A stretch of 64,000 bases of DNA from Myotis daubentonii (Eukaryota > Chordata > Mammalia > Chiroptera > Vespertilionidae), in NCBI RefSeq assembly GCF_963259705.1, contig NC_081844.1:111075965-111139964 (forward strand), read 5' to 3'. Below are positions 1 through 10,389 of the stretch, one piece after another; position 1 is the first letter of the stretch; the number at the start of each line of letters is the position of its first letter. Below the pieces are notes generated by a model. The model saw nothing but the letters and a program-made list of their open reading frames with translations. It had not been told where the DNA came from and did no database searches. Both the position numbers and the translations under genes were made by a program.

Positions 1-479
1 AGGAGACACACCATGTGCACGACAGGGCCTCCTCCCCACCCTGTGGAGGGGGCTGGAGTCGGGGAGCAGCTGAAGGCCGTGTGGGCCCAGAACACCATGA
101 ACAAGGCCGCTGGTCAGCCAGGCCCAGGCTGGCGCTCTGAACCCAGATGGGGCTCTGGTGCTAGGATCATGACCTGAGGCGAAAAGGAGCTGAGCATGTG
201 GGGACTGGGGCTGGGTGGGGAGATGGCTGGATGGCAGGCAGTGGCCAGGCGCTGGGAGGGAGTCTGAGGGGCCACCTCACTGCTTGCTACCCACCAGGCC
301 CCTCCATCCTGATACATCCTCCCCAGGAGCTAGCCCAGTGGCCACTTCCTCTGACAGCCTGTCCCCTCTGCTGCCTGGGCTCCTGGTGTCCAGGCCGAAG
401 TGCCCTCTAGGTCCCCCAGGCCAGGACAGCCCCTCCCTGGAGCCCGGAGCCCCGAGCGGAAGGCCCCGGAAGGGTTAAC
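1..479. other. Non-coding GC-rich DNA, left edge
   Basis: Moderately GC-rich sequence with no recognisable coding exon, SINE or transposon. The short open frames lack homology that I recognise and have no exon-like borders. By synteny this should lie between ZFAND2A and UNCX. I see nothing specific here. Confidence 0.4.
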
Positions 480-1310
480 ACTCTTTGTTATCTCTTCTTT
501 AATCCTCAGATGGGCCGGCGGCTCACGTTGTTCGGATCTGGTACAGAGAAAGCGTTAACTATTATCTGCTTCTAGCTGACCATCTGCTGTTGCAGAAAAT
601 TCAAAACCCTGGAGATCTACTTATATCCACATCGTAAACGAGAAAAGATGTTTTAATTAAGGGAAATCAGGTTAACTTAGCTCTAATTTACAAGCCGCCT
701 GCCTAATGAATTGTCTGGGCTGCTCTCTCTTTGTAGAGAGTAAATCTGAGGATCCTTCCCTCGCAGTTCAGACACTAATTAACTAACCAAGAATTTTAGT
801 GGCACGCCCGCCTGTCGCCTAATAGTTTTACCTAAAGCCAGCCCGGTCATTGCTTGTACAAATTGCCAATTAAATGTGATTGATATAATGAAATTGGGTT
901 GTATTTTCACTTACTTCCCTCGTTCCCCCTCACTCCGCATCCTCCTACCTCCTCTGTTAAAGATCGGGGTGCTGCACACCCACCCCGGGCGCAGAGACCA
1001 ACAGAACCAGCCCAGCTCGAGTGGGGCCAGCGCGGGCCAGGCCAGCTCCTGTTAAACCCGCACTCCATCAGTGCACGTGAACAGGAGTCATCTTGTTCCC
1101 AGATATTTATCCACCCACCAAGGGCTGCAGGTACATGTTTGAAGTTCGGGGGGGAAAGTGAAAGATCTAAGCCGCCGCTCTAAAACACATTAACAGTTTC
1201 CAAAATCTATATCGCTGCTTAATTAAATATGTTATCCTGTTTATAGGATCTGTGGCTAATTATTTAGAGTCATTTAATCTACTCAATTTGCACGTTAATT
1301 AAACAGCCGC
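480..1310. promoter_or_regulatory. AT-rich homeodomain-site cluster, putative developmental enhancer
   Basis: An AT-rich block of about 800 bp stands out in GC-rich surroundings and contains no interspersed repeat that I recognise. It holds many TAAT/ATTA cores: TTTTAATTAAGG near 651, CTAATTTA near 686, CTAATTAACTAA near 776, CAATTAAA near 867, TTAATTAAAT near 1222, CTAATTATT near 1256 and TTAATTAAAC near 1294. There are also GTTAAC/GTTAACT sites and CATCTG E-boxes around 555-590. Survival of such sequence without repeat insertions is typical of conserved non-coding elements near developmental homeobox genes, and UNCX is expected to the left by synteny. The motifs are directly visible; enhancer function and the UNCX link are inference. 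Confidence 0.45.
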
Positions 1311-2210
1311 GGTTTGCAGAGCGCGGCGGCGGCTCGGAGGAGCGCAGCGCCGCCTGGCGGGGATCCTGGCCCGGCGGCGCGCTCGGCCCGCGGACTGGCG
1401 GGCTGGCTGACCGGTCCCCCGGGCCGCGGGCCTGGGCGGAGGGTCCTGACTGGCGGAGGCCGCGGCCACGGGGGACAGGGGAGGCTGCGAGGCCCCCGGG
1501 GCAGCGTTGTCCGGCTCTCCTGCGGGAAGCGGGGGTCGCCGGGCCCAGCCGACGGGCGGTGGGAGGGGGTCATCCATCCACTCACCCATCCCTCCCCGAC
1601 CCGGGCGCGGGGAGCCGGCGGCACAGGGCGGAGCGCAGGGTGCAGGGTGGGCGGTCACGCGGCAGAGGGGGTGCGGCGAGGGCACAGCCGGGGCGGGGGC
1701 GCCGCCTGGTTAAGTGGGAAGAGGAGCCGCCCCGCCCTGCGCTCCGGCTAATTGTTCCCTCGCCGCCCCATCTGTCCCTCTCCGCCCGCGCGTTTTGGCC
1801 TTTGTCTCGCCGCCCTGTACTGACACCCTCTTTCAAAGGCCACTGCTGTCGCCCCTCGCGATCTCTTCTGCCCCATTAGCCCGCCGGCATGAGACCCCGC
1901 ACCAAGGCCCGCCCTCGGATCCCCGCTCGAGCGCCTCGCCATTGTCCGCCGCTGACCCCGCGCCTGGCCCGCCGCCCGACGGGGCGGGAACGGAGTCAGC
2001 CTTGAACAGACACAGAGGAAGCGGTCCTATCCGGGCAGCTCCGCCCTCGGTTACAGGCGCAGGGGCCGAGCGGCCCTTGGCGGGGCTGGCGGAGCAGCTG
2101 CGGCCTCGGAGGGCGCCTGCCACCGGAGAAGCTAATCCTGCGGGCAGCCCCCTGGACCCGCCTGGACCGGAACTGGCAGCGGAGAGAAGGCCGCTGGGCT
2201 GCGCTGAGGG
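1300..2210. promoter_or_regulatory. CpG island
   Basis: The DNA is strongly GC-rich with dense CG dinucleotides and begins abruptly at the edge of the AT-rich block. Long frames are open on both strands, as expected from composition. There is no recognisable coding exon. It could be the promoter of a non-coding transcript or an outlying CpG island of the UNCX domain; the sequence alone cannot say. Confidence 0.55.
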
Positions 2211-2497
2211 CAGGTCCCCCTCGTGGGATGATAAACAAAGACCAATAGCCTGTTACTAAGCCGGGGCTGCCCCTCCTCCGTTCAGTTTTCCTCTGAAAAA
2301 GAGGGGAGGACCCCAGCGACTCTGGCACACAGCGCTGACTCTCTTTGGGGTGCTGGTGCAAGCCTACTGCGAAGGCCTACGGCACCCCACGGCCCAGGGC
2401 TGGGCTCACCCAGGGCTTGAAGCACCAGCTGCTGGGGGTGGGGGGGGCACACCCACCCTTCCCACCGGCTGGAGGCCCAGGTAGTGGAGGGAGGCAG

Positions 2498-3238
2498 GCT
2501 GCACACCCTTCCAGCTGCACACCCTTCCAACTGCACACCCTCCAGGCTGCACACCCTTCCAACTGCACACCCGTCCAACTGCACACCCTTCCAGCTGCAC
2601 ACCCTCCCAACTGCACACCTTCCAGCTGCACACCCTCCTTGCTGCACACCCTTCCAGCTGCACACCCTTCCGGCTGCACACCCTCCAGGCTGCACACCCT
2701 TCCAGCTGCACACCCTTCCGGCTGCACACCCTTCCGGCTGCACACCCTCCCAACTACACACCTTCCAGCTGCACACCCTCCAGGCTGCACACCCTCCCAA
2801 GTGCACACCCTTCCAGCTGCACACCCTTCCAGCTGCACACCCTCCCAGCTGCACACCCTTCCAGCTGCACACCCTTCCAACTGCACACCCTTCCAGCTGC
2901 ACAGCCTTCTAGCTGCACAGCCTTCCAGCTGCACAGCCTTCCAACTGCACACCCTTCCAGCTGCACACCCTTCCAGCTGCACACCCGTCCAACTGCACAC
3001 GCTTCCAGCTGCACACCCTTCCAACTGCACACCCTTCCAACTGCACACCCTTCCAGCTGCACAGCCTTCCAGCTGCACAGCCTTCCAGCTGCACACCCTT
3101 CCAGCTGTACACCCTCCAGGCTGCACACCCTCCCAACTGCACACCCTCCCAGCTGCACACCCTCCCAGCTGTACACCCTTCCATCTGTACACCCTCCAGG
3201 CTGCACACTCTCCCAGGCTGTGGACCCTCCAGGCTGCA
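2498..3238. repeat. 16-bp minisatellite array
   Basis: About 46 tandem copies of a 16-bp unit, CTGCACACCCTTCCAG and close variants (CTCCAGG, TTCCAAC, CTCCCAA, CAGCCTT). Because 16 is not a multiple of three, each frame reads through all three phases every 48 bp. Stops are absent from most frames on both strands, which creates long spurious frames such as one spanning 2345-3772. Internal variants are interspersed rather than blocked, suggesting repeated unequal exchange or gene conversion. Copy number is probably polymorphic. No gene is implied. Confidence 0.95.
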
Positions 3239-3662
3239 GGTAGGGATGAAGGGCTTCCACTGGCACTCGGGCAGCTTCTAGGCGGGGGCGGGCATGCGCA
3301 AGGAGGCGACCCCCTGTCCTCACTCTATGAGGGAATTCCCTCCGGCTGCCTTTCTCTGACCCAAGTGGCAGGGAGAAGGTGGGCCATTGCCCCAGGTAGT
3401 CCCTATGATTGGAACTGGGGTGACAGAGGCTGGTGGGCCAAGTCTGCACTGAGATGCACATGTGTGGCAGTCACTGAGGGTCCCTCTCTTCCCACCCGCA
3501 ACCTCCTGCTTTTATTTTCTGTTCTGCAAACATTGCGAGGCCGTCCTAGAAGGCTCGGAATTTGTCCCCCAGAGCATGGAGACACCCATCTAGGCAAGGT
3601 GAAGGGGGCCCTGCCACACGCTCTGCCCAGGTTACCTCTTGTTTTTAAAAGTCATTGTTTTG

Positions 3663-3878
3663 CCTTAGCTGGTTTGGCTCAGTGGAAAGAGCATCAACCT
3701 GCGGACTTAAGGGTCCCGGGTTCAATTCTGGTCAAGGGCACATGCCCGGGTTGCGGGCTTGATCCCCAGTAGGGGGTGTGCAGGAGGCAGCTGATCAATG
3801 ATTCTCTCTCATCATGGATGTTTCTCTCTCCCTTCCTCTCTGAAATCAATAAAAATAAATAAGTAAGTAAATAAAATT
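3663..3878 (+). mobile_element. Ves SINE
   Basis: tRNA-derived head with GCTGGTTTGGCTCAGTGG and the box-B-like GGTTCAATTC, then the Ves body (CATGCCCGGGTTGCGGG, GGAGGCAGCTGATCAATG, CTCTCATCATGGATGTTTC) and an A-rich tail with AAATAAGTAAGT repeats. Confidence 0.93.
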
Positions 3879-3883
3879 AATAT

Positions 3884-4125
3884 GACAGCTTTACGGAGAT
3901 GTCACTGACACCCATCAATCCCCCTTCCAGGTGCACAGCAGCATCTTCACGTACTAAGAGCTGTGCATCACCACCACTGCCTAGTACATGCCCATCACCC
4001 CAAAGACACCTGTGCCCATCAGCATTGCTCCCATTCCAGACGCCTCCCCGCAGTCCCTGGCAACCACTAATCCACTTTCCGTCTCTATGGATTAGACAAG
4101 GATAATTTTTCAGGAAATCCCACTG
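3884..4125 (-). mobile_element. Ancient L1 3'-end relic (antisense)
   Basis: The sequence resembles mammalian L1M 3' UTRs read backwards. It has an ACAGCTTTACGGAGAT start, then a stretch around GAGCTGTGCATCACCACCAC, CCCCAAAGACACC, and CCCTGGCAACCACTAATCC followed by a CTCTATGGATTAG block. It is diverged and has no open frame of interest. Confidence 0.7.
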
Positions 4126-4325
4126 GTCTGGAAAGGAGTGTATGAGTGAGGGCGGGGGGAGGCCTCAACACACCCTCTGGATCAACGTGCTCCTGAGACA
4201 CGAGAAAGTGCCACCGGGAGCCAGGAGCCACGAGGGCCAGGGATGGTGGTGCTGCAGCCACTGGCCACCGTCCTCAGCCCAGGCCCATGTTCTACTCATC
4301 AGCACTTTTTTTTTAAGAGTTTATA

Positions 4326-4535
4326 GCCCAGCCAGTGTGGCTCAGTGGTTGAGTATCGACGTATGAACCAGGAGGTCACGGTTCAATTCCAGGTCAGGGC
4401 ACAGGCCTGAGTTGCAGGCTCCATCCCCAGTGTGGGGTGTGCAGGAGGCAGCCAATCAAAAATTCTCTCTCATCATTGATGTTTCTCTAGCTCGCTCGCT
4501 CACGCTCTCTCTCTCTAAAAAATGTTTTAAAAAAA
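4326..4535 (+). mobile_element. Ves SINE
   Basis: Typical Ves head GCCCAGCCAGTGTGGCTCAG, box B GGTTCAATTCC, GTGCAGGAGGCAGCCAATC, a (CTCG/CTCT) stretch and an A-rich end. A HAL1 element was inserted at its 3' edge. Confidence 0.92.
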
Positions 4536-4545
4536 GAGATTACAG

Positions 4546-6428
4546 GAGAACCAAGATGGCGGCATAGGTTAACGCAGGAGATTGCTGCCTCGAACAACCA
4601 AGTCAAGGGTACACCTAAAAGATGGAACGGACATCCTCCAGAACCACAGGAAGGCTGGCTGAGTGGAAATTCTACAACTAGGAGGAAAGAGAATATCATA
4701 CCCAGACTCAGAGGAGACGCAGTGCTGAAGTGAAATACTCAGGCGCGGAGCGGGCTGGAGGCGGAGGGCGCAGTTGTTGTTTTCAATCGGGAGGGAGTTT
4801 CAGACTCTGAGCTCCAGATCCGGGCGAGTCTCTAGGGACCCAGACTCAAATGGGAGAAGCGGGACTGTTTGGCTTCGGTCGGAGCTTGAAGGCAGCTTTC
4901 TCTCCGAGGTTTGCAGCGGTTGCTGGGACTCTGAGAGGCAGAGCCCCTAGGGACGGAACTGAGAGCAGCCATAACTGCTTGATCCTCTGCCCTGTTTGAT
5001 CCCGTATGACCCACCCCGCCCAAGCCCTGGCAGAGCCATTTGCCAGATAGCCTCAGGCAAAGGCTAGATTAGCACCTCCCCAAAGGACAGAAGTTTTCCC
5101 ACTGCAGACACAGCTGACTCTCACAGCCAGTTGGCCTGGAGGTCAAATCCCCCCAGTATTAACTACAACAATCAAGGCTTAACTACAACAAGACGGCACA
5201 CAAAGACCACTAGGGGGTGCACCAAGAAAGCATAAAAAAAATACGGAGACAAAGAAACAGGACAAAATTGTCAATGGAAGATATAGAGTTCAGAACCACA
5301 CTTTTAAGGTCTCTCAAGAACTGTCTAGAAGCTGCCGATAAACATAATGAGATCTACAAGAAATCTAATGAGACCCTCGATGTTATGATAAAGAACCAAC
5401 TAGAAATTAAGCATACACTGACTGAAATAAAGAATACTATACAGACTCCCAACAGTAGACCAGAGGAGCGCAAGAATCAAGGAAAAGATTTGAAATGCGA
5501 AGAAGCAAAAAACACCCAACCGGAAAAGCAAAATGAAAAAAGAATCCGAAAATATGAAGATAGTGTAAGGAGCCTCTGGGACAGCTTCAAGCGAACCAAC
5601 ATCCAAATTATAGGGGTGCCAGAAGATGAGAGAGAGCGAGATATTGAAAACCTATTTGAGGAAATAATGACAGAAAACTTCCCCCACCTGGTGAAAGAAA
5701 TAGACTTACAGATCCAAGAAGCGCGGAGAACCCCAAACAAAAGGAATCCAAAGAGGAACACACCAAGACACATCATAATTAAAATGCCAAGAGCAAAAGA
5801 CAAACAGAGAATCTTAAAAGCAGCAAGAGAAAGAAACTCAGTTACCTACAAGGGAATACCCATACGACTGTCAGCTGATTTCTCAACAGAAACTTTGCAG
5901 GCCAGAAGGGAATGGCAAGAAATATTCAAAGTGATGAATACCAAGAACCTACAACCAAGATTACTTTATCCAGCAAAGCTATCATTCAGAATTGAAGGTC
6001 AGATAAAGAGCTTCACAGATAAGGAAAAGCTAAAGGAGTTCATCACCACCAAACCAGTATTACATGAAATGCTGAAAGGTATCCTTTAAGAAGAGGAAGA
6101 AGAAGAAAAAGGTAAAGATACAAATTATGAACAACAAATATGCATCTATCAACAAGTGAATCTAAGAATCAAGTGAATAAATAATCTGGTGATCATAATA
6201 GAATCAGGGACATAGAAAGGGAATGGATTGACTATTCTTGGGGGGGAAAGGGGTGTGGGAGATGCGGGAAGAGACTGGACAAAAATCGTGCACCTATGGA
6301 TGAGGACAGTGGGTGGGGAGTGAGGGCAGAGGGTGTGGGGGGGAACTAGGAGGAGGGGAGTTATGGGGGGAAAAAAGAGGAACAAATGCAATAATCTGAA
6401 CAATAAAGATTTAATTTAAAAAAAAAAG
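4546..6428 (+). mobile_element. HAL1 (half-L1) retrotransposon, apparently complete
   Basis: The element starts with GAGAACCAAGATGGCGGCAT, an L1-type 5' UTR, continues through one L1 ORF1-type frame (5217-6089), and then goes directly into a G-rich 3' UTR and the tail AATAAAGATTTAATTTAAAA. There is no ORF2 (endonuclease/reverse transcriptase), which defines HAL1 rather than a truncated L1. It is flanked by a perfect 11-bp target duplication AGAGATTACAG (4535-4545 and 6429-6439), so both ends are intact. HAL1 elements must borrow L1 ORF2p to move. The intact frame and perfect target duplication suggest relatively recent insertion. It sits at the 3' end of a Ves SINE. Confidence 0.88.
5217..6089 (+). 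CDS. HAL1/L1 ORF1-type RNA-binding protein
   Basis: An open frame of 290 codons with the layout of L1 ORF1p. An N-terminal helical region with heptad-like leucines and isoleucines (about residues 25-75) looks like a coiled coil and would trimerise. A lysine/glutamate-rich linker follows, then the RRM core (about 120-210, including the IIGVPE and RHIIIKM blocks), and a C-terminal domain (about 215-285, with TLQARREW and YPAKLSF). In L1 biology this protein binds element RNA and is a nucleic-acid chaperone in the ribonucleoprotein particle. The frame opens after a TAG at 5211-5213, and its first possible start is a GTG at 5217. The first in-frame ATG is at 5274, giving 271 residues. The original ATG may have mutated. 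There are no internal stops. Confidence 0.85.
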   Translation: MHQESIKKIRRQRNRTKLSMEDIEFRTTLLRSLKNCLEAADKHNEIYKKSNETLDVMIKNQLEIKHTLTEIKNTIQTPNSRPEERKNQGKDLKCEEAKNTQPEKQNEKRIRKYEDSVRSLWDSFKRTNIQIIGVPEDERERDIENLFEEIMTENFPHLVKEIDLQIQEARRTPNKRNPKRNTPRHIIIKMPRAKDKQRILKAARERNSVTYKGIPIRLSADFSTETLQARREWQEIFKVMNTKNLQPRLLYPAKLSFRIEGQIKSFTDKEKLKEFITTKPVLHEMLKGIL

Positions 6429-6439
6429 AGAGATTACAG

Positions 6440-7139
6440 ATCGGCTCTTACTCGCCCCTGCTGCTCTGTTGCCTGCCTGCACCTGTGGCTCCCAGCAGGG
6501 CAGATGGCGGCTCTCCGGTCAGCTCAGTCCCTCGGTGAGACGCTGTCTCCTGGGGCTAGCTTGGCACCCAGATTGGCTGCTGGTTCCTCGTGGCCACCCC
6601 AGCCCTGCCCTCAGCCTCAGGGACCTGTTTTGACAGTCGGTGGCCGCCTCGCGTCCTGATGCTCTGCCAACTATGAGTTGGATTGTAAAGCCTCGCTCGG
6701 TTCAAAAATGCCGTTTTGTTCTTCCTGAACAAAAAACCAGTTTTGGATTTAGCCTATTTTTAACACCGAATCTTGCCGTTCATTACCCCATTCTTTACAA
6801 GCCAAACTCCTAGCAATCACAGCGCTGGGTTTCTAATGCGTATTTTCCTGATTTAGAGCAGAAATGAGCAGTTATCTGCTAATAACCCCTGAGTCTGAAA
6901 TGAAAAGGAATAGGGACAATAACCCGAATGGCGGAGATCAGTTCTTGTTAAATAAAGCCACTGGGGGAAGACGCACGGCGACATTCCCGAGCGTCAGGCC
7001 AGGGGCGGCCGCTGGCCTATGAGGCTGCGATTATCCCTGGTCAGCAGCACCGAGTGCGCCCAACGGTGGGAGATGATGGGCACCTGCTCATTCCCTCAGC
7101 ACAGCCCATCCGTCGGCTACTTTCACTCAGAGAGCCTGA
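6440..7139. other. Non-coding unique sequence with a conserved-looking AT-rich core
   Basis: No gene or recognisable transposon. The part around 6690-6970 is AT-richer and free of repeats, with motifs such as GCAGTTATCTGCTAATAACC and TTAAATAAAGCC. It may be a conserved non-coding element of the UNCX domain. This is inferred from composition only. Confidence 0.3.
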
Positions 7140-7140
7140 G

Positions 7141-7469
7141 GCGGGGGGACAGGTGAGGCAGGTGGACAGGTGAGGCAGGGGGACAGGTGAGGCGGGGGGA
7201 CAGGTGAGGCGGGGGGGGGACAGGTGAGGGAGGGGGGACAGGTGAGGCGGGGGGACAGGTGAGGCGGGGGGACAGGTGAGGCAGGTGGACAGGTGAGGCA
7301 GGGGGACAGGTGAGGCGGGGGGACAGGTGAGGCGGGGGGACAGGTGAGGCGGGGGGACAGGTGAGGCAGGGGGACAGGTGAGGCAGGTGGACAGGTGAGG
7401 TGGGGGGATAGGTGAGGCAGGTGGACAGGTGAGGTGGGGGGACAGGTGAGGCGGGGGGGGACAGGTGAC
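7141..7469. repeat. 17-bp minisatellite with CAGGTGAGG in every unit
   Basis: About 19 copies of a 17-bp unit whose core is GGACAGGTGAGGC, followed by a G run (GGGGG) or AGGTG variant. The unit contains CAGGTG, an E-box of the ZEB/Snail/E-protein class. CAG|GTGAGG also matches the mammalian 5' splice-site consensus on the plus strand. Variants (AGGTGG, GGGGGG) alternate along the array. The G runs could form quadruplex-like structure. Confidence 0.93.
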
Positions 7470-7507
7470 ACTCAGGATGTTTGGCACCAGAACCTCTTCC
7501 CCTGGTG

Positions 7508-7578
7508 GCTCCAGCCGCCGTCCCGGCTCTCGGCTCTGTCCTTGGCTCCAGCCGCCGTCCCGGCTCTCGGCTCTGTCC
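7508..7578. repeat. Two-copy tandem duplication (about 36 bp)
   Basis: The stretch beginning GGCTCCAGCCGCCGTCCCGG and ending GCTCTGTCCT occurs twice back to back. It is short and GC-rich, with no coding meaning seen. Confidence 0.8.
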
Positions 7579-7639
7579 TGCCCAGTGGTCATGGCAGGGG
7601 TGGGGGGGCGGGGGGGTATAGACTCTGAAGAAGTTCCCA

Positions 7640-9230
7640 GTAAAGGTCAGTCCTGCAAGACCCATGACAGGAGCAGGGATGCTTGCGAGTCCGAATGAAC
7701 GTGAAGCTGAAGACAGTGCCAGTGAGCCCGGGGGCAGTCCAGGGAGGCAGCAGGGTCACCAGGGAACTGGCAGAGCCCGGCTGACACTTTGCCACATCAC
7801 GGTGGAGACGCTAAGGGGCAGGGTTCCTTGTTCTGCCGCCCCCCCGCCCCCCAGGGCTGTCCCAGGACCACAGGAGCGGGAGGGCGCTCTCTGTGGCGCC
7901 CGCTGCCCTCACCAGCATGGGTGCTTCCATCCCGACACAGACACGGAGGGCCAGAGCGTGGCTGGGAGACCGTCCCCGAGCACATCCCAGCCTGGTGGGC
8001 TGGCCAGGCTGGTGGGGGGGTGCCCTCCCAGCCCCCGCCCGTCCCCATTCACTCTCTGGCCCCTACACGACCCCCTGGCTCTGCAAGACGCCCACACCCA
8101 GCAGAGCCTTGCGAGTGCCCCGTGCTCAGAACAGACAGCTCTAGAGAGGCGGCGGCAGGGTCCGGCCCTCGTCTGGGCCTGTTGGATTCTTGGGACCAAG
8201 AAGAAGCGGGGAGATGCAGGGCCTGTGGGTGCAGAACCCGCCCAACGGGCCAGGTCAGTGTGGGACAAGGCCCACAGGGTCCCGAGCGTCCTCAGGGGTC
8301 AGGCTGTGTCCCGAGGAGGCTGCCACCAACAGCCAGGTGGAAGCAGGCGTGGGAGACACTGCAGGCCGGGCTGAGCCCCCGCTCGCCGAGAGGGCCCTGC
8401 TGTGGGGCAGTTCTCGGCGGGGCAAGGCCAGACTGCAGGACAGGCCACGCTGGGATGCGATGGGGCCGGACTCCACAGGCTCTGCCGCCCGAGGAGCCTG
8501 CGGCAGGTCTTGGCTGGGAAGAGGTCCTTGGCCGGAAGGTCAGGGAAGCGGCTTGCCCAGGGGTCCGGAGCTGGCCTGGACGGAGGCCTGTGTGGTTGCA
8601 CGTCAAGGACAGGTGGCACCAGCCAGTACCAAAGGCCAGTTCAGTGATAGAGGCTGCACCCCTGGGACTCAGGTACCCCAGTGAGACGGGGTTAGGCAGG
8701 GCTGGTTGAGTAGGGGTGCGGGGATGGGCTTGGGGAGGGGTTGGCCATGGCCCGGGGAGGGGGCTGCTCTGGGTGGGTGCTGCCAGGAAGAGGGTGCGAG
8801 AAGACTGCGCACTGGCTGTGGCGGCCAGCAGAGGGGACTTTGGGGACTCCGGGGTCTGCACAGGGACTGTTTTTGGTTGGTGTTCAGACCAGAGGATGAA
8901 TGTGCCCTGTCACCCCAGAGCCACTGTGTGCTGCTGGGGGTGGCCTGTGACAGTGGCAGGAGGGCAGCCAGGCCCCCGGGGCGTCCCGACCTCAGGCTGC
9001 TGGCCTCCCTTCAGCCCCTGGAGCATCTCCAAAATCCCAGTCACTGTGTCTTGTCACTCCAGGCCCGCTCACCACTCTTACGTTACATTTCTCCTTAACC
9101 TACTTGAAATAGAAGCACTTATAACTCAGTCTGATCCTAAGACCAAGCCCATGAAGGCGGCAGCTCCACATGCCCAGGCTCCTCCTGTGCCCACACTGAG
9201 GGGTGCCCACGTCCTGTAAGCAAATGTTCA
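7640..9230. other. GC-rich non-coding DNA
   Basis: The frames on both strands are long only because of GC content. I see no exon with convincing splice sites, no conserved domain and no recognised transposon. Confidence 0.4.
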
Positions 9231-9372
9231 AGAATCTGTGTTTTTATTTACCAGTATCATGACTCACTTCTTTATGTCATAGAACCTAGTGCCATTATGT
9301 GAGTCTTATTTAAAATGGTTGCTTCCTGGGAAATTGTGTTCTCAGGAAATTTCATTTTATATTTACAACTGA

Positions 9373-9583
9373 AAAAATTTTAATTGATTTTTAGAGAGAG
9401 AGGAAGGGAGAGGGAGAGAGAAACATCAGTGTGAGAGAGAATCATCGATCGGCTGCCTCTTGCCCGCCCGCAACGGGGGATCAAGCCCACAACCAGGGTA
9501 TGTGCCCTGACCAGGAATTGAACTGGCGACCTTTCAGTGCATAGGATGGTGCTCCAACCACTGGACAGCACCAGCCAGGGCTA
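9373..9583 (-). mobile_element. Ves SINE
   Basis: Reverse Ves: TTTTAATTGATTTTTAGAGAG tail side, AATCATCGATCGGCTGCCTC body, and TGCTCCAACCACTGGACAGC with a degenerate head CACCAGCCAGGGC. Confidence 0.92.
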
Positions 9584-9978
9584 TGTTTACAGCTTCTGTT
9601 GAAGAAAACCAGCAAAGCCGGTCAGACCTCAGGTCCCTCTCTGACTCACTCCCAGAAAGGAACAACGGAACTATCTGTGTACATGTAGGTCAGACGGCAC
9701 AGTGAGCTATTTTTTCATTCTATGTGCTATTTTAATAGTACTGACAATACTACTAATAAAGGTGTTTGCTTGTAAAACTTAAAAGAATAAAATAAAAGGA
9801 AAGTGATCTTTGGATGACGCCCCAGCCACCCTGCCCCCTGTCCCGGCACCGCCCAGCAGGGGCTGTCCTCTGTGGCTCAAATCAGATTCCGCCACAGGGA
9901 GGCCACCCTCTGGGACAGGGGCCCCTGTGCTGGACGGAGCAGACGTCCTCAGCGTCCTTCCCTCCTCCTGGGTGACGT

Positions 9979-10125
9979 GAGCACCTCCGCCTCCGTGGGC
10001 ACCTCCACCTCCGTGGGCACCTCCACCTCCGTGGGCACCTCCACCTCCGTGGGCGCCTCCACCTCCGTGGGCGCCTCCACCTCCGTGGGCGCCTCCACCT
10101 CCGTGGGCGCCTCCACCTCCGTCGC
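9979..10125. repeat. 18-bp minisatellite, eight copies
   Basis: Eight units of CACCTCCACCTCCGTGGG with a C/G change at position 2 that splits the array into a first half (CACC) and a second half (CGCC). As 18 is a multiple of three, each frame gives a six-residue repeat (for example STSVGT/A on plus). No start or splice context supports translation. Confidence 0.93.
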
Positions 10126-10389
10126 CACAGCGCGCCCTGCAGCAACCAGGTCTGCGGAAGGGCTGCCTGCCACCTGCTCACCCGTCACCCCTGGGCCTCC
10201 TTTACTCCCGCGGAGCAGCACCCCCTGAAGGGAGGCCTGTTTTCCCTGGGGTGGGGTTCTCCTTCTCCCCCAGCTTCCGATCAGACCGAGGACAGTGAGC
10301 CACCAGACCGGCCGGACATGGCAAACTGCTGGAGCAGGCGTGTTTTCCTAAACCCTCACCCCACCTGCTTTCCCCGCCAGCACATCACT

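Noticed and set aside
1295..2361. Several overlapping 100-180 codon frames on both strands
   Set aside because: CpG-island composition; no homeodomain or other domain is encoded, so UNCX itself is not in the window.
2345..3772. 475-codon open frame on plus strand with Cys/His-rich repeats
   Set aside because: It is the translation of a 16-bp minisatellite, with comparable open frames in other phases and on the other strand. It also runs into a Ves SINE at its 3' end.
7041..7665. Minus-strand frames with Pro-rich repeats (PPASPVPPPHLS type)
   Set aside because: Translation of the 17-bp minisatellite in all phases; no start context, splice sites or homology.
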